Assembly (NCBI GenBank): GCA_949752735.1
Contig: OX457037.1
Coordinates: 38,415,596-38,479,595, forward strand
Direction: 5' to 3'
DNA from: Lumbricus terrestris
Taxonomy: Eukaryota > Annelida > Clitellata > Crassiclitellata > Lumbricidae
Length of the DNA: 64,000 nucleotides
The first letter of the stretch is position 1. Every line of letters begins with the position of its first letter. The position numbers and the translations under genes are program-made. Below the pieces are notes generated by a model, which worked only from the letters and a program-made list of their open reading frames with translations, did not search any database and was not told the origin of the DNA. Below are positions 46,233-57,792 of this stretch, in pieces.

Positions 46233-46905
46233 GACTGATTTATTGATAACAATGCACACTGCTTAAATGGATGATAGTGCGCCACCCTTGATCCGAAAAT
46301 GCGTTTGCATTGAGACGAACGTTGTGGCAGATAAAAGGCGCCATAAGAATGATAAGCTCGCTGAAATAGACAGGTCAACGCCAGATACGGAGGACACGGT
46401 AAAGATTCAGCCGACAGATAAAATCAATGAAGCGCAGTCAGATACATGATCCGCTCCAACACAGGAGCTCTCCTTTCCGTGCAGTTTTTATTCGTGTCGC
46501 AACCACAGTGAGGTCAGTCAGTCGCAAGAATTGTCTTGGCATACTGATGAGTCTCTGAAGTATGCATTTCAGACAAGTATAGTATTGCACGGGAGCCCAA
46601 TTCAATACATGGCAACATGATACGTTCAAATATAAATGCAGAATTCAATTCAAATACAATAATAATGTCACTCGATATAATAGCATGAAAAGTAGTAGAT
46701 TGGTTTGTCTTGTCACGCGGATTGTAAAAGCCTTAGACGATTATTTCGAAAGAAAAGGAAACGGAAAGGAAAGTAAATTTATCTCACATAGTTACAGCGC
46801 AGCAGACCTATGCTTGGCTTTTAATCCTGGCGATTAATAAGTACGGGGGGTTCAGATTTCTAGTGGCACCCCTAACACAGGGTTCAGCCTGATGATCGTA
46901 CATCC
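46233..46905. other. No confident gene
   Basis: A 60-codon frame from ATG 46,267 (MDDSAPPLIRKCVCIETNVV) has plausible codon use but no recognised domain or splice signals. The remainder shows nothing. Confidence 0.3.
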
Positions 46906-46909
46906 GATC

Positions 46910-47305
46910 AACTATTATAGAAGTTCATTATGAACATACAAAACTAAGCCTATTGTGACGTCACTTCTGATGCAGATCTGCTCTTATGGAAGTTCATTTT
47001 GAGAATAGATACGAGGCCTATTGTGACGTCAATTCGATTATGTTACAGATTTACTTTTATAAAAGTTCATATTGAGAATATAAAACTAGGCCTATTGTGA
47101 CGTCACTTCGATTATGATACAGATCTAGTATATATTATAGAAGTTCATTTTGAGAACGTAAAGCTAGACCTATCGTGACGTCACTTCGATTATGATTGAC
47201 ATAACCTGCTATTATAAGTTCATTTTGAGAATATATAAAACTAGGCCTATTGTGACGTCACTTCGAAAATGATACAGATCTACTATGATAGAAGTTCACT
47301 TTACA
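46910..47305 (+). repeat. Satellite of about 75-85 bp with TGACGTCA in every unit
   Basis: Five units read GAAGTTCATTTTGAGAATA, variable bases, then CTAGGCCTATTGTGACGTCACTTCGATTATGA(TACAGATC). TGACGTCA is at about 46,958, 47,026, 47,098, 47,177 and 47,255. The array runs directly into a 30-base end of the TGCAGTT MITE (47,303-47,332). Confidence 0.85.
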
Positions 47306-47547
47306 ACTGCACGCTAAAAACCCTGTTCTGAAGGCAATTGTGTTTTTTCTACATTTAAATTTTCACTTTACACGAGTAGGCTAGGCCTATGCCATGGGTT
47401 TAAATCCTTCTGAGGTTCATACTAAAATGGATCATATTGTAAATTCCGAATTATAAGAAAATGTGCCGTAATTTGCTTCTATTTGTAGAATCGTACGCGA
47501 AAGGATCATATTATGTCCGAGGCAAAACGTATTTTCTTTGCTGGAAT

Positions 47548-47667
47548 TACTCGGAAGACGTCGGAAGGGATCAGAGGAGATCGGAAGACGTCGGAATTGT
47601 TCGGAAGAGATCGGAAAACGTCGGAATTGTTCGGAAGAGGTCGGAAGACGTCGGAATAGATCGGCCA
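47548..47667 (+). repeat. 10-bp minisatellite TCGGAANNNN
   Basis: About a dozen imperfect copies of TCGGAAGACG / TCGGAATTGT / TCGGAAGAGA. The open frames through it on both strands are repeat-driven. Confidence 0.9.
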
Positions 47668-48039
47668 ACAGTTGGAATTGAATGACAATTATTTCTATCT
47701 CTGTTCTACTCTGTATAAACGCAATAGCATTGACAATGAAATTGCATCAAATGATTATTAGTGATGCTCTTTTAATATCAGAGTAAGGCAGCCATAGCGA
47801 TAGAATTAATGACGACATCTAAACTCATTAGCGGATTAGCCTCTAGTACAAATACAATAGGTTACAATGCACACAATCACAAGGACTGTTTAATGTTTAT
47901 TTACTTCGCTTATAGGTCTATATATTTTATGCTGTCTGCATCCTACATTTTTCTTCCTGTTGTTCTCTGTTCCGATTTCTTATGCTTTCGTTTTCTTATT
48001 AGGCCCATCTGACTTCAGTATTTCATTCCGCTTCTCTCT

Positions 48040-48325
48040 CCTATGGTCTCTGCATATTACGTCTGTGTAGGCCAGTGGCGTAGCCAGGAATTTTTCATGG
48101 GGGGGTTTTATGGCCGGAAACCCTGTTTTTTGCTATTTTTTCTTACTTAAATGGAAAAATAACCTTAAAAAATCTTTTTTTCGGAGCCAATGGGGGGTTT
48201 TAACCCCCGAAACCCCCCCCTTGCCTACGCCACTGGTGTAGGCCTACATGTCTCTGTCTGTTTCACTCCCTATGGTCTCTGCATATTACGTCTGTGTAGG
48301 CCTACATGTCTCTGTCTGTGTGTTT
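48040..48325 (+). repeat. Tandem duplication hosting a MITE
   Basis: CTATGGTCTCTGCATATTAC, GTCTGTGTAGGC and CTACATGTCTCTGTCTG occur twice (48,042-48,262 with the insertion, and 48,270-48,320 without). The second copy shows the uninterrupted target site. Confidence 0.85.
48065..48243. mobile_element. MITE of 163 bp (CAGTGGCGTAGC ends)
   Basis: Exact 8-bp duplication GTGTAGGC (48065-48072 and 48236-48243). The element, 48073-48235, begins CAGTGGCGTAGCCAGG and ends CCTACGCCACTG; the interior has GGGGGG/CCCCCC near the ends. The ends match those of the larger element at 51,456, so they may share a transposase source. Confidence 0.88.
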
Positions 48326-48524
48326 CTATGCCTGCATCTCTTTCTGGCTATCAATGTTCAAGTCTGTTAGATCAGCAAATGGCACAGCGTACTTTACATG
48401 TATTTTGTCCATGTGGGCCAAAGCGCAAGACCGGTTCTGACCTAAATCTTTTTGATTTGGATGGGTCACCGATTGATGGAATGTGCAAAGAGTTGGACAT
48501 GAAACGTTGTGTTTAACTATTCAA

Positions 48525-49530
48525 TTATATATATATTTATATATTTATATATATATTATATTATATTATATATTTATATCTGTCGGTTGAAGGCAATCTC
48601 TGTCTCAATCGAAGCAAATAATTATGCTGTGACTCTGCTTTATGTATATGCATAAATTGTGTATATATAATTTATATATATATATATATATATTTCGAGT
48701 TTGAGAGACAGTGCATGGATCAATTGCCTGGAAGAAAGAAAACAATAGCCTAAAGAAACCACAAAGAGACTGCATGTGTGCGCTTATCATGTGTACAGAT
48801 ATATAGGCATATATAATTATAAAATACATTACATATATATTTGTAGTATGCTACTCTGACTGTCTGACAGGTTATATAATTATGTATGTATGCATATATA
48901 CTATACATAATATTACATATATAGCCTATTTGTGTGTATTAGCCTATTTATATTACGAAAATCCTATATAGGGCCTATCTATGGTCATAGTAAATTTTTC
49001 CTGTGAGTCTGCTGTAGCGTTTACAATACTTCTTAACCAATAAACTAATGAAGTAATGAACTGTTCAATATTTAATCCTATAGGTAGAAGTTAAGGTACG
49101 GTAGTCAATTAACTGGCGTATTTAATAATTAATTAATATCTAGATGTGGCTTAGCAACATAAGATTGAGGAAACAACATTTACACATGAGCTATAAAAGT
49201 TATTCAACACACGACGCAAGGCAATAAATCAGCACGCAAATGTAGCAGACGACAGATGACGCGGAAAGCAGGCGATCGATCGATTCGGGGAAGAAGACAC
49301 TGAGTCACTGACTCGGGCCAATATGAATGATTGATTACAAAAGACGTTCATTTGCGAATGGCGATCTACAAAGTTGAGAAATCAGTGGCGCCGACGATCC
49401 GATGATTGGGGAAAGTTAGACACGCTGTCAACTTAATCTCCTGCAGATAATCGTAGGTGCTGGGAAACACAGTTTGTTTCTCAGCCAGATTATAAATCGA
49501 ACTTTACGTGAGGAAGGCTGAACACTGCGA
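48525..49530. other. AT-rich, no gene seen
   Basis: TA-type tracts at about 48,525-48,580, 48,660-48,692 and 48,785-48,925. No coding or repeat family recognised otherwise. Confidence 0.5.
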
Positions 49531-49537
49531 AAACAAT

Positions 49538-49540
<3 letters not shown>

Positions 49541-49601
<61 letters not shown>

Positions 49602-49713
49602 GCCAGACAGAGGCAGAGACAGAGACAGAGACAGAGAGACAGAGACAGACAGAGAGAGAGGCGAGACAGAGACAGAGAGACAGAGACAGACAGAGAGAAG
49701 GGGAGAGAGAGAG
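49541..49713 (+). repeat. (GA)n / (GACA)n microsatellite
   Basis: GA repeats grade into GACA and GAGACA repeats. Frames through it are artefacts. Confidence 0.95.
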
Positions 49714-50313
49714 ATAAGAAGTCATAATATATTGGCGTATATGCAAGATAATAAGTAATTAGGAATTGTTTTTGTATTTTATTCCTTCACTTTGATGCTG
49801 TTATTCATTATACATTCATAATTAAATGCAGCGTGTTTATGTTATAGGTCTAATCTATAATAGTGTCCTTAGTTTCTTCATACCCATAGACCTCTGAGAG
49901 AATACACATAATAACATATTAATCAGACTATTAGAAACCTGTTGTGACATCTGTGAGGAGTGGCGTATATCGATTGGCATCAGCTGATCGATGGTTGGTG
50001 ATGACCTTTGGGGTCGAAGGTCAAAGGGAGGAGGAGGAGGTCATTTGTGTCCGAATGCAGAACAAGATGAAACGGAGGCCGACACACATCGCTGCGCATC
50101 TCGTGTGTCGAATCTCTTTTCCAGTCGACCATTTTGAGATATTGTGAGCAATTCGGGCAAAAGAACACTGTATAGGCTATATATAGCACGCCGCATACCA
50201 GTAAAACATATCGGAAGAACGGAGGGAATTGAGGGGACAGTCTGATCTATGTTGATGTGCATTTCAAAGAACGAGAAGTGCGTTGAAATGCATTGACCCT
50301 CAGTATAGACCCT

Positions 50314-50673
50314 TATCCATCTAGTGGCGGCGCCAGGATTTCAGTTTGGGGGCTGAAATAATTTTCCATTTTCATTCGCCAAAAGATTCTGACGACCGTT
50401 TTTAGTCATTTGGGTTGGCCAATATCTCGAGAAAAACATTTAATTTTCCCATTAAAAAAACTGACGACCTTTTTGTTTAGTAATTTGGCCAAAAATCTTA
50501 AGAAAATAAGAAAATATTTGATTTTCTCTGTTCCCCCAAATCCTGACGACTTTTTTAGGAGGCTTTGTCGAAATCTAATGAAAATATTTCATTTTCCCTG
50601 TGCAAAAAAACTTCACGACCTTTTTGGGGGGTTTAGTCCCACCTAGCCCCCTGGCGCCGCCACTGCATCCATC
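50314..50673. mobile_element. MITE of 344 bp with internal tandem units
   Basis: Flanks TATCCATC and CATCCATC match at 7 of 8. Ends (C/T)AGTGGCGGCGCCAGG and its complement CCTGGCGCCGCCACTG; element 50322-50665. Four internal units of about 75-85 bp each read TGACGACC(G)TTTTT...ATTTTCCC. Confidence 0.82.
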
Positions 50674-50755
50674 GCAACGTTTCTTGGATTTCGTCACGAT
50701 CTGATCATCTCTATTTTTAGAGCTTCCAATCTATCTAACACAGAGCCCACTAAAA

Positions 50756-51040
50756 TGTATGTATGTATGTATGTATGTATGTATGTATGTATGTATGTAT
50801 GTATGTATGTATGTATGTATGTATGTATGTATGTATGTATGTATGTATGTATGTATGTATGTATGTATGTATGTATGTATGTATGTATGTGCGTATGTGT
50901 GTATGTATGTATGTATGTATGTATGTATGTATGTATGTATGTATGTATGTATGTATGTATGTATGTATGTATGTATGTATGTATGTATGTATGTATGTAT
51001 GTATGTATGTATGTATGTATGTATGTATGTATGTATGTAT
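50756..51040 (+). repeat. (ATGT)n microsatellite
   Basis: About 285 bases of ATGT repeat with one variant patch near 50,890-50,901. Tyr/Val/Cys/Met repeat frames are artefacts. Confidence 0.97.
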
Positions 51041-51354
51041 TGGTCTAAGACTACAGCAAGTCTCTGTCGCTTTCTCGAATGATAATCAGAAGGATACTAG
51101 AAACACAGGCAGGGTAAGGCAACGAATGCACCAATTGCACCATAAAGCCTCGTTCTAACGGTATGCTTAGTAAGACATGGTTGGCAGCTGATATACGTTT
51201 TCTGCTGTTTATGCTCGTTGCTGGGGGGATAATCCTAGTCATTAACTTAGTATAAAGTGATTTTTATGCAGGTCAACAACACCTAATCTGCCGGCATACC
51301 CAACAGGGCTCTAATATTTGCCATGATAATCCTACTTGCTAATATCTTGCGTTA

Positions 51355-52458
51355 GGTACAAGCAGGGCGGTTTTAAAGGAATTTTTAGAACTGCACAACC
51401 CCTTCTTTCCTTCCCATCCACCATGGTAAATTACGTACAATTGGAGGACAATGACCAGTGGCGTAGCAAGGTTTTTGGGGCCCCTGTGCAGGGCTTCGGT
51501 GGTGGACCCTTAATTACTTGAACCTCCTCGATTTCAAACAAAAACGCTGTGCAAAAGCGCCTGGCTCTTTTTCGATAGACTGTAGGCCTATTTGCATTAT
51601 TTCGAACCCGAAACTAAATAAAAATTAACTCATTGCAATTCTAATTATTTTATCCCCTTTGTCTTTATAATCATTTTCTATTTCTTCTAAAAGAGAAAAT
51701 TCAATTAGAGTAGGCTATTTGACAAAATTCATCCCAATAAATGCTTCATCTGTTGAAGTTTGCATTAGGCTATCATCATCCGCACTTAAATTCTGTCAAA
51801 CAGTTGGGTTAGTTGACTAAAAAAAAGATACACTATAATAAATTGGTATAATGTGAAGTGACTCAAGTCTCGGTTGCTACGATAAGTCTAAAAGAAGACA
51901 CACAAAATTCCGAAATGTCAAAATGTTCACTTGGGTGAATTCCCTTGCGCAAAAATAATTGAGATGGCTTCGTTCCTGCATCCTTTGGTAAATGCATGAA
52001 GCTGTATAGCCTACCACCATAGTTTCCGAAGCGCTTCTCTGCTCGGTTCAATATCCACCACCACCTCAGCACTGATCACTGCAGTAGGTCCTACATGTAG
52101 ACTTGATTACATTCTGAATATTCTGAATGTAGAAACTTGACTCTGACCACCAGGGGCCCCTAGACCTAGTGCAGTCTGCACATTCCATTGCAACGCCACC
52201 GCCGTAGCCTAGGTTACATGTAGGGCCTGCTGCATTCTGAATAGTTCTTAAAATTTAAAATTAACTCTGACCGCCGGGGGGCCCTCGACAGCCGGGGGCC
52301 CTTGTGCACTGCACAAGCTGCACAACCTATTGCTACGCCACTGACAATAACCTTTTTGCTAGTTTTAACTGTACAGAAGTGCTTCTACAACTGCACAAAT
52401 CCATTTAGAACTGCACATTTTGTGTACAACTGCACGTTAAAAAAGCCATGGGTACAAA
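51355..52458 (-). mobile_element. MITE 'TGCAGTT' family, copy 4, split by another element
   Basis: Flanks GGTACAAG and GGTACAAA match at 7 of 8. The halves 51,363-51,455 and 52,352-52,450 together equal the continuous copy at 30,658; an 888-bp transposon lies between them. Confidence 0.82.
51448..52351. mobile_element. 888-bp DNA element with CAGTGGCGTAGC ends
   Basis: Flanks ACAATGAC and ACAATAAC match at 7 of 8. The element, 51456-52343, starts CAGTGGCGTAGCAAGG and ends GCTACGCCACTG, with subterminal GGGGCCCC runs at both ends. No transposase domain is readable in it, so it is probably an internally deleted hAT-like element. Confidence 0.8.
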
Positions 52459-52584
52459 TAGCCAATGCGAATTGCCTATACAGTATACATGCAGTTATCA
52501 ATACAAAGGTATGCATTACAAAAGGGTCATAGACGGTTATTAATGCACAGCGCATAGGCCAACATTATTATTTTGCAATGTAGG

Positions 52585-52815
52585 GTTCACGATGGTTTAG
52601 TACTTTAGTGGTTAGGAACTTAGGATGTTGAACTGGCAACGGAGAGGATGGGATTCAATCCCTTCTGCCAAGCCAGAAATTTGTCTGGAGAATTCTGATT
52701 TTATTTGCGCTCCTAATCAACGTAGCTATAATGAGCGCACCGATTGTATAATAATGTTGGTGGAAGTTCAGCAAGGGGCCGAACTGGTCACCCGCCATCA
52801 TAGGGCGACGCTATA
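52585..52815 (+). repeat. tRNA-related SINE, third type
   Basis: A-box-like TTTAGTGGTTAGGAAC (52,602-52,617) and B-box-like GGGATTCAATCCC near 52,650 at tRNA spacing, then about 150 bases ending GGGCGACGCTATAAGAG. It abuts another SINE at 52,841. Confidence 0.5.
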
Positions 52816-52840
52816 AGAGAGTTTTTCCGTAAACCTTTGT

Positions 52841-53068
52841 GGTGTGCGGTGGTGTAGTGATGGGCTCGGTGCCTTTGAGGCGATAGGTTCCAGGTTAGAA
52901 TCCACTTCAAACCGCCGTGTAGGGACCTTGAGCAAGTCCTTCATGTGCAATTGCTTGTGCGCTTCGGCGTGAGACTCCAATGCAGTGGCCGCGCTGTAGT
53001 CGGAAACGCTTCTGAGCATAGAAAGTTTGAAGGGGCGCTAAATCAAATGCGAGAAATAAATAAAATAA
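52841..53068 (+). repeat. tRNA-derived SINE, near full length
   Basis: A-box-like GGTGGTGTAGTGATGGG, B-box-like GGTTAGAATCC (52893-52903), the conserved body, then TTGAAGGGGCGCTAAAT and an AAATAAATAAAATAAAAT tail. Confidence 0.75.
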
Positions 53069-53106
53069 AATCAATGGATATGTCTCTCAGACAGGCTTAG
53101 TATCCT

Positions 53107-53168
53107 TCTCCTCCTCCTCCTCCTCCTCCTTCTCCTCCTCCTCTTCCTCCTCGTCCTCCTCCTCCATC
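53107..53168 (+). repeat. CTC/CTT-rich microsatellite
   Basis: Imperfect TCC repeat directly after the SINE tail. Confidence 0.9.
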
Positions 53169-53221
53169 TCATCCAACTATTCCGTCTCCTTCGGAGGCTG
53201 GCAGCTTCCTAAATTAAGTGT

Positions 53222-54460
53222 TGACAACAAGACTGTAGCTAGGGTGTGTGTGTTTAGGATGTTTGAACACCCCCTCAATTAAATAATGTAAAAATTAAAT
53301 AAGGTGTTTGCTAACACACGATGCAAGAATAAAGAAGATTTCTTATTGAGACTCTTGTTTCTATGAAATATTTTACAATCGATTATATTCAATACCGCTT
53401 TGAGAGAACTCACGACGCTTTCCCAAACCCTTATACTTACATAGTCAGTTGATACGTTTACTTGTCGGCGATGCTCAAGGTCTGGGTACCATAGTTACAT
53501 GTACGTGGGCCTATTCACTTGTTCTAACATAATTGTTTGTCACAATACCAACGTTTTAATCATAATCGTCGCCATAGTTACGTATTCTCTTGTTTAAGCT
53601 GTTTTAGTATATTTGTGACAATGCCTACGTATGTCTTCTGTTTTAGTCATAATCGTTACCATAATATTATAGTTACGTATTTTCTTGCTTTGATATAATT
53701 ATCTGTGACAATGCCGACGTGTAATCTTCTGTTTTAGTCTCAATCGTTACCATAGCTACGCATTCTCTTGTTTTTAACATAATATCTTGTGACAATGCCA
53801 AAGTTCATGTATATCCTTCGTTTTAATCATAATCGTTACCATAGCTGCGTTTTCTCTTATTTTAGTATATTTGTGACAAATGTCTACGTCTGTCTTCTGT
53901 TTTAGTCATAATCGTTACCATAGCTACGTCTTCCATTATTTTAGTAGCCTATATTTGTGACAATGCCTACGTCTGGCTTCGTTTTAGTCATAATCGTTGC
54001 CATAGTTATGTATACGTATTTTCTTGCTTTGATATAATTATTTGTGACGACGTATAATCTTCTGTTTTGATCATAATGGTTAGGCCCTACTACAGTTACG
54101 TATTCTCTTGTTTAAGTTGTTTTAGTATATTTGTGACAATGCCTACGTATCGTCGTTACCGGTACCATCAATGCCATAGCCAGGAGTGTTTTGGGTGCTT
54201 GAACCCCTCCCCAAATTCAGTAGTGTAAGAATGAAATAATGTGTTTGCTAAAACACGATGCAAGAACTAAGGGGATTTCGCTTTGAGATTCTTATTTCTA
54301 TGCGATATTTTACTGTCGATTTTATTCAGCACCGCTTTAAGAGCACACGACGCTTTCCCAGACCCCTTAGTCAGTTGAGTCGGTTGCTTGTCGGCTTGCT
54401 CAACGTCTAGAATAGCACCCCCGGAAATAAAACCCTGGCTTCGGCCTTGGTTGGCAACTT
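53222..54460 (+). repeat. Minisatellite flanked by direct repeats
   Basis: A segment of about 250 bp at 53,222-53,480 recurs at 54,168-54,420 (shared GTGTTTGCTAA, ACACGATGCAAGAA, ACGACGCTTTCCCA, AGTCAGTTGA). Between them about eight units of 80-95 bp carry GTGACAATGCCTACGT, TCTTCTGTTTTAGTCATAAT, CGTTACCATAGTTACG and TTCTCTTGTTT. Confidence 0.82.
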
Positions 54461-54757
54461 GATTTCCTTATCCTTAGCATATATGAAGTCGTCTCATTTA
54501 TCAGCCGATTATCTCACCGATAATGTCAATCAATGCCAACACTTGATTTATTATGTTGCAGCTGAGTAGGCTAGTCTACTCTACATGATGCACGCAAACA
54601 GATGCTCTTACTTAGCCTACTCGTCTGTAATGGCCCATTAATCTTATAGTTAACTCTTTAATTACCATTGACATATTTTCATAATTCACTTATTAATTCA
54701 TCAAATTTTTATTTAAATGACTGATAGTGATTGTGTCATGACGTTTTATTTCAATCG

Positions 54758-54872
54758 TCCTAAGATCAATCGTCCTATGTTCAATAGTCCGGTGATCAAT
54801 AGTCCGGTGATCAATAGTCCGGTGATCAATGGTCCGGTGATCAATCGTCCAGTGATCAATCGTTCCCATACA
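54758..54872 (+). repeat. 15-bp minisatellite GATCAATAGTCCGGT
   Basis: About seven imperfect copies. Open frames on both strands (IDHRT and INSPV repeats) come from it. Confidence 0.92.
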
Positions 54873-54999
54873 TGCATGCAGGCGTGCGTAGGCGAACTTT
54901 CGCATATCTGCTCTGACTGCATGAATTTGCACTGTATCTACATGTATAAGGTATGATCAAGAGGATTATTCTCAGTAGATACAAGAGCACCATATTGCG

Positions 55000-55885
55000 G
55001 TTATAATGTAGCCTATAGCCTTCATATCATAGGCCTAATTCATTCAAACGAGTATCGCTTTACTCGACCTGTTTGCCGACACACGTACATGTATACAAAA
55101 CCCAAAGTGTCATGAACAGAGTGCTTATGTTGCCAACATTACTCGGTTGAAACAGCACAGTTTTCAATGTAATTTATGTGTCGATTCTAAATTCTGTTTC
55201 AGCTGTCCTATAGGCCTACACCTTGCATTGGTATCAAAACGATGAAAGGATTTTCTCTTCTATTGGGCTACAAATGTGGGCATTTTATGGATGTTGACAT
55301 CATACGGAGGATGAATTTATAATAATTGATGTTTCCTTGGCAACCAAGAGTAAGAGATAAGGAGGACAGGCGGTTGCTATGCAGCATCACTTCTGTCTTT
55401 TTAGCTTTGTCGCCCAAAGAACACTTGACCGCCTTCCCCCAACCAGCTTCTCGATCTAGATGAAGAATTTATTTAACTCTTGTCACGTGCAAATAAAGGG
55501 TGGCTCAATAAAAATTTCCACATGACAAAATCCAATTTCTCCGAGACAACTTGAAGGAGATATTTATCAACAATTATTGAAATTTTTTAAAGCAATTTGC
55601 ATCGCTTCAAAAGCTTGTTGTTTACTACAGCTATTTAAATATTCAATTACTTTTTAAAATTTCCGTAGGTGAACCTTTCACAAATTATTGCTATGTCTTA
55701 AGGAATATTTTCACCGAGTAAGTTCTTGTTATAGGCCTACCCAAATAATGATGACGTGATGTGACCTAATTACAACTTGTGACGAAACTGTTTATGAAGC
55801 AGGCTGTTACTAGGCTATATGAAGCAACTTTTAAAGTGTAGTCAATCATTCATTCGTTCATTTAGTCAATCTGTATGTCTGTCTT
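55000..55885. other. No gene seen
   Basis: Unremarkable AT-rich sequence with three TAGGCCTA octamers. No coding frame or repeat boundary recognised. Confidence 0.5.
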
Positions 55886-55911
55886 AAGTGTTGATTTTGT
55901 TGATCCTTTAC

Positions 55912-56075
55912 TGGGCGTGTGGCGCGTTGGTATGTTCGGTACCTTGTGACCGAAGGGTCGCAGGTTCGAATCCATCTCAATCCACTACGTATAGCGACCT
56001 TATAGACAAGTTGCTCACCCGTAATTGTCTCCTTTACTCTGAGAAGCTTACCACGCTGTCATGGATACGCGATCA
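55912..56075 (+). repeat. tRNA-derived SINE, 3'-truncated
   Basis: Head GTGTGGCGCGTTGGTATG and a perfect B box GGTTCGAATCC (55,963-55,973), then a diverged body that stops before the usual GGGGCGCTATAA tail. Confidence 0.65.
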
Positions 56076-56330
56076 GGCTGAGACATCCAAGCGTAAGAAA
56101 CGATGAGTAATGAGTTTAGACAGGCATTGAAGTCTGATCAACTCATCACGCAACCATACAGACCGCAATGAATCTATTGGCCAAAAATACGAATGACCAC
56201 AGAACTCGTCAAAACATTAACCCTCTTCATCATCTGCAGATCTGGGGAACTATTCTTGAAGGGTATACGAGACATTTTCATCCTTATCAGAGAAGAACAC
56301 TGAGGAATGCCTTGCAGCTTATATGAAGCA

Positions 56331-56473
56331 GCCTAAATCCTCATCGTCATCGTCAACGCCATCGCAATCACCATCACCATCACCATCACCATCAATATCA
56401 TCATCATCGTCGTCGTTGTCGTTATCATCATCATCATCATCGTCATCGTAATCGTAATAGTCGTCGTCGTCAA

Positions 56474-56525
<52 letters not shown>

Positions 56526-56612
56526 GCCATCACCATCACCATCACCATCACCATCACCATCACCATCACCACCACCATAATCATCATCACCGTCACCGTC
56601 ATCGTAATCATA
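56331..56612 (-). repeat. (ATC)n / (ACC ATC)n microsatellite
   Basis: Long mixed trinucleotide array. Poly-Asp and poly-Met frames are artefacts. Confidence 0.95.
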
Positions 56613-56792
56613 ATTATAATTCTTGATATTTAATACCACGACAGTTATCACTGGTCAAATAATACCTATGGGTCATCTAATCCCGACGGCATTTGATCCC
56701 AACGATAAATCACACGACTTTTGATACCGCGTTGCATTATGCCACAGCAGCAAAATATAAGACTTAGCTCCAAATCACAAAAACTCTGTAAA

Positions 56793-56863
56793 AGCAAATG
56801 AATGGCAAATGAATAGCAAATGAATGGCAAATGAATAGCAAATGAATAGCAAATGAATAGCAA
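56793..56863 (+). repeat. 11-bp minisatellite AAATGAATAGC
   Basis: Six copies of AAATGAATGGC/AAATGAATAGC. Confidence 0.92.
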
Positions 56864-57054
56864 CATTCGGTCTGAATGAATAATTAAATTCCGTGTAACG
56901 TTGCATGTGAAATAGATGTGAATAAAGTTTTAAGTTGGTTAAATTCTATAGCGCAATAATCGAACAACAATGTTCACTCTGAGGGATGAAATAGGTTTCG
57001 TGGCACGTTATGTATAGCTGCAGGTGCTGCTCATCTTTTATGTTTGCTTGTATG

Positions 57055-57268
57055 TGCACTTGTCATAGCGCCCCTTCAAAGTTGTTACTCAGAGGCGCTC
57101 CCGACTATAGCGCGGACACTGAATCGGAGTTTCACGCCGAAGCGCTGAACAATAATTTCGAGTGAAGGGCTTGCCAAGGTCCCTATACGCGGCGGCTTGA
57201 GGTGGATGCGAACGAGTAACCCTCCGGCTGCAAGGCAACGAACATACCCACTACACCACCGCGTCCCA
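57055..57268 (-). repeat. tRNA-derived SINE, near full length
   Basis: On the minus strand: head GGTGGTGTAGTGGGTATG, B-box region degenerate (TCGTTCGCATCC), conserved body, and tail CTTTGAAGGGGCGCTATGAC. Confidence 0.75.
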
Positions 57269-57596
57269 AAGTTACTACGAAGTATGTTGATTATAATTAG
57301 GACGTTGTGTTGTCTGACGATCGTCTCACTTAAACTTAAATCGATTTGTTGCAAAATCGATCCGTGTTTTTACGTTGATTGTCGCCATGTTTAGTACTCT
57401 TCATAATTACGTTGTGCCACAGTGTGTCTAACTGAAGATCTTTTCTAAATTAGTTGCATCAAATGTATGGACAAACGGTAATCGTACCGATAGTCGTGCT
57501 GCTGTGTGCAACTAGGTATTGCCCACATGTATTATAAAGGTCGTTGGGACTAATTGTCAGGGTGTCATGCTACCTCATCATCAATAGGCTATAATC

Positions 57597-57792
57597 AATA
57601 TCATCATCATCATCATCGTCGTCGTCATCATCTTCGAAATCGTCATCGTCATCATCCTCATCAGCATCATCACTGTCGTCGTCGTCATCATCATCATCAT
57701 CATCACTGTCGTCGTCATCGTCGTCATCGTCACCACCTCCACCACAACCACCACCACCGCCGCCACAACGTCATCACCATCGTCATCATTTC
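57597..57792 (+). repeat. (ATC/GTC)n microsatellite
   Basis: Imperfect CAT/CGT trinucleotide array. His- and Met-rich frames are artefacts. Confidence 0.95.

Noticed and set aside
50756..51158. Long repetitive frames (Met-Tyr-Val-Cys)
   Set aside because: Purely translated ATGT microsatellite; the same holds for the Asp, His, Ser, Leu, Asn and Lys repeat frames elsewhere in 49-63 kb.
54758..54872. CRISPR-like regular repeats
   Set aside because: Direct 15-bp tandem units without spacers in a eukaryotic genome; a minisatellite.
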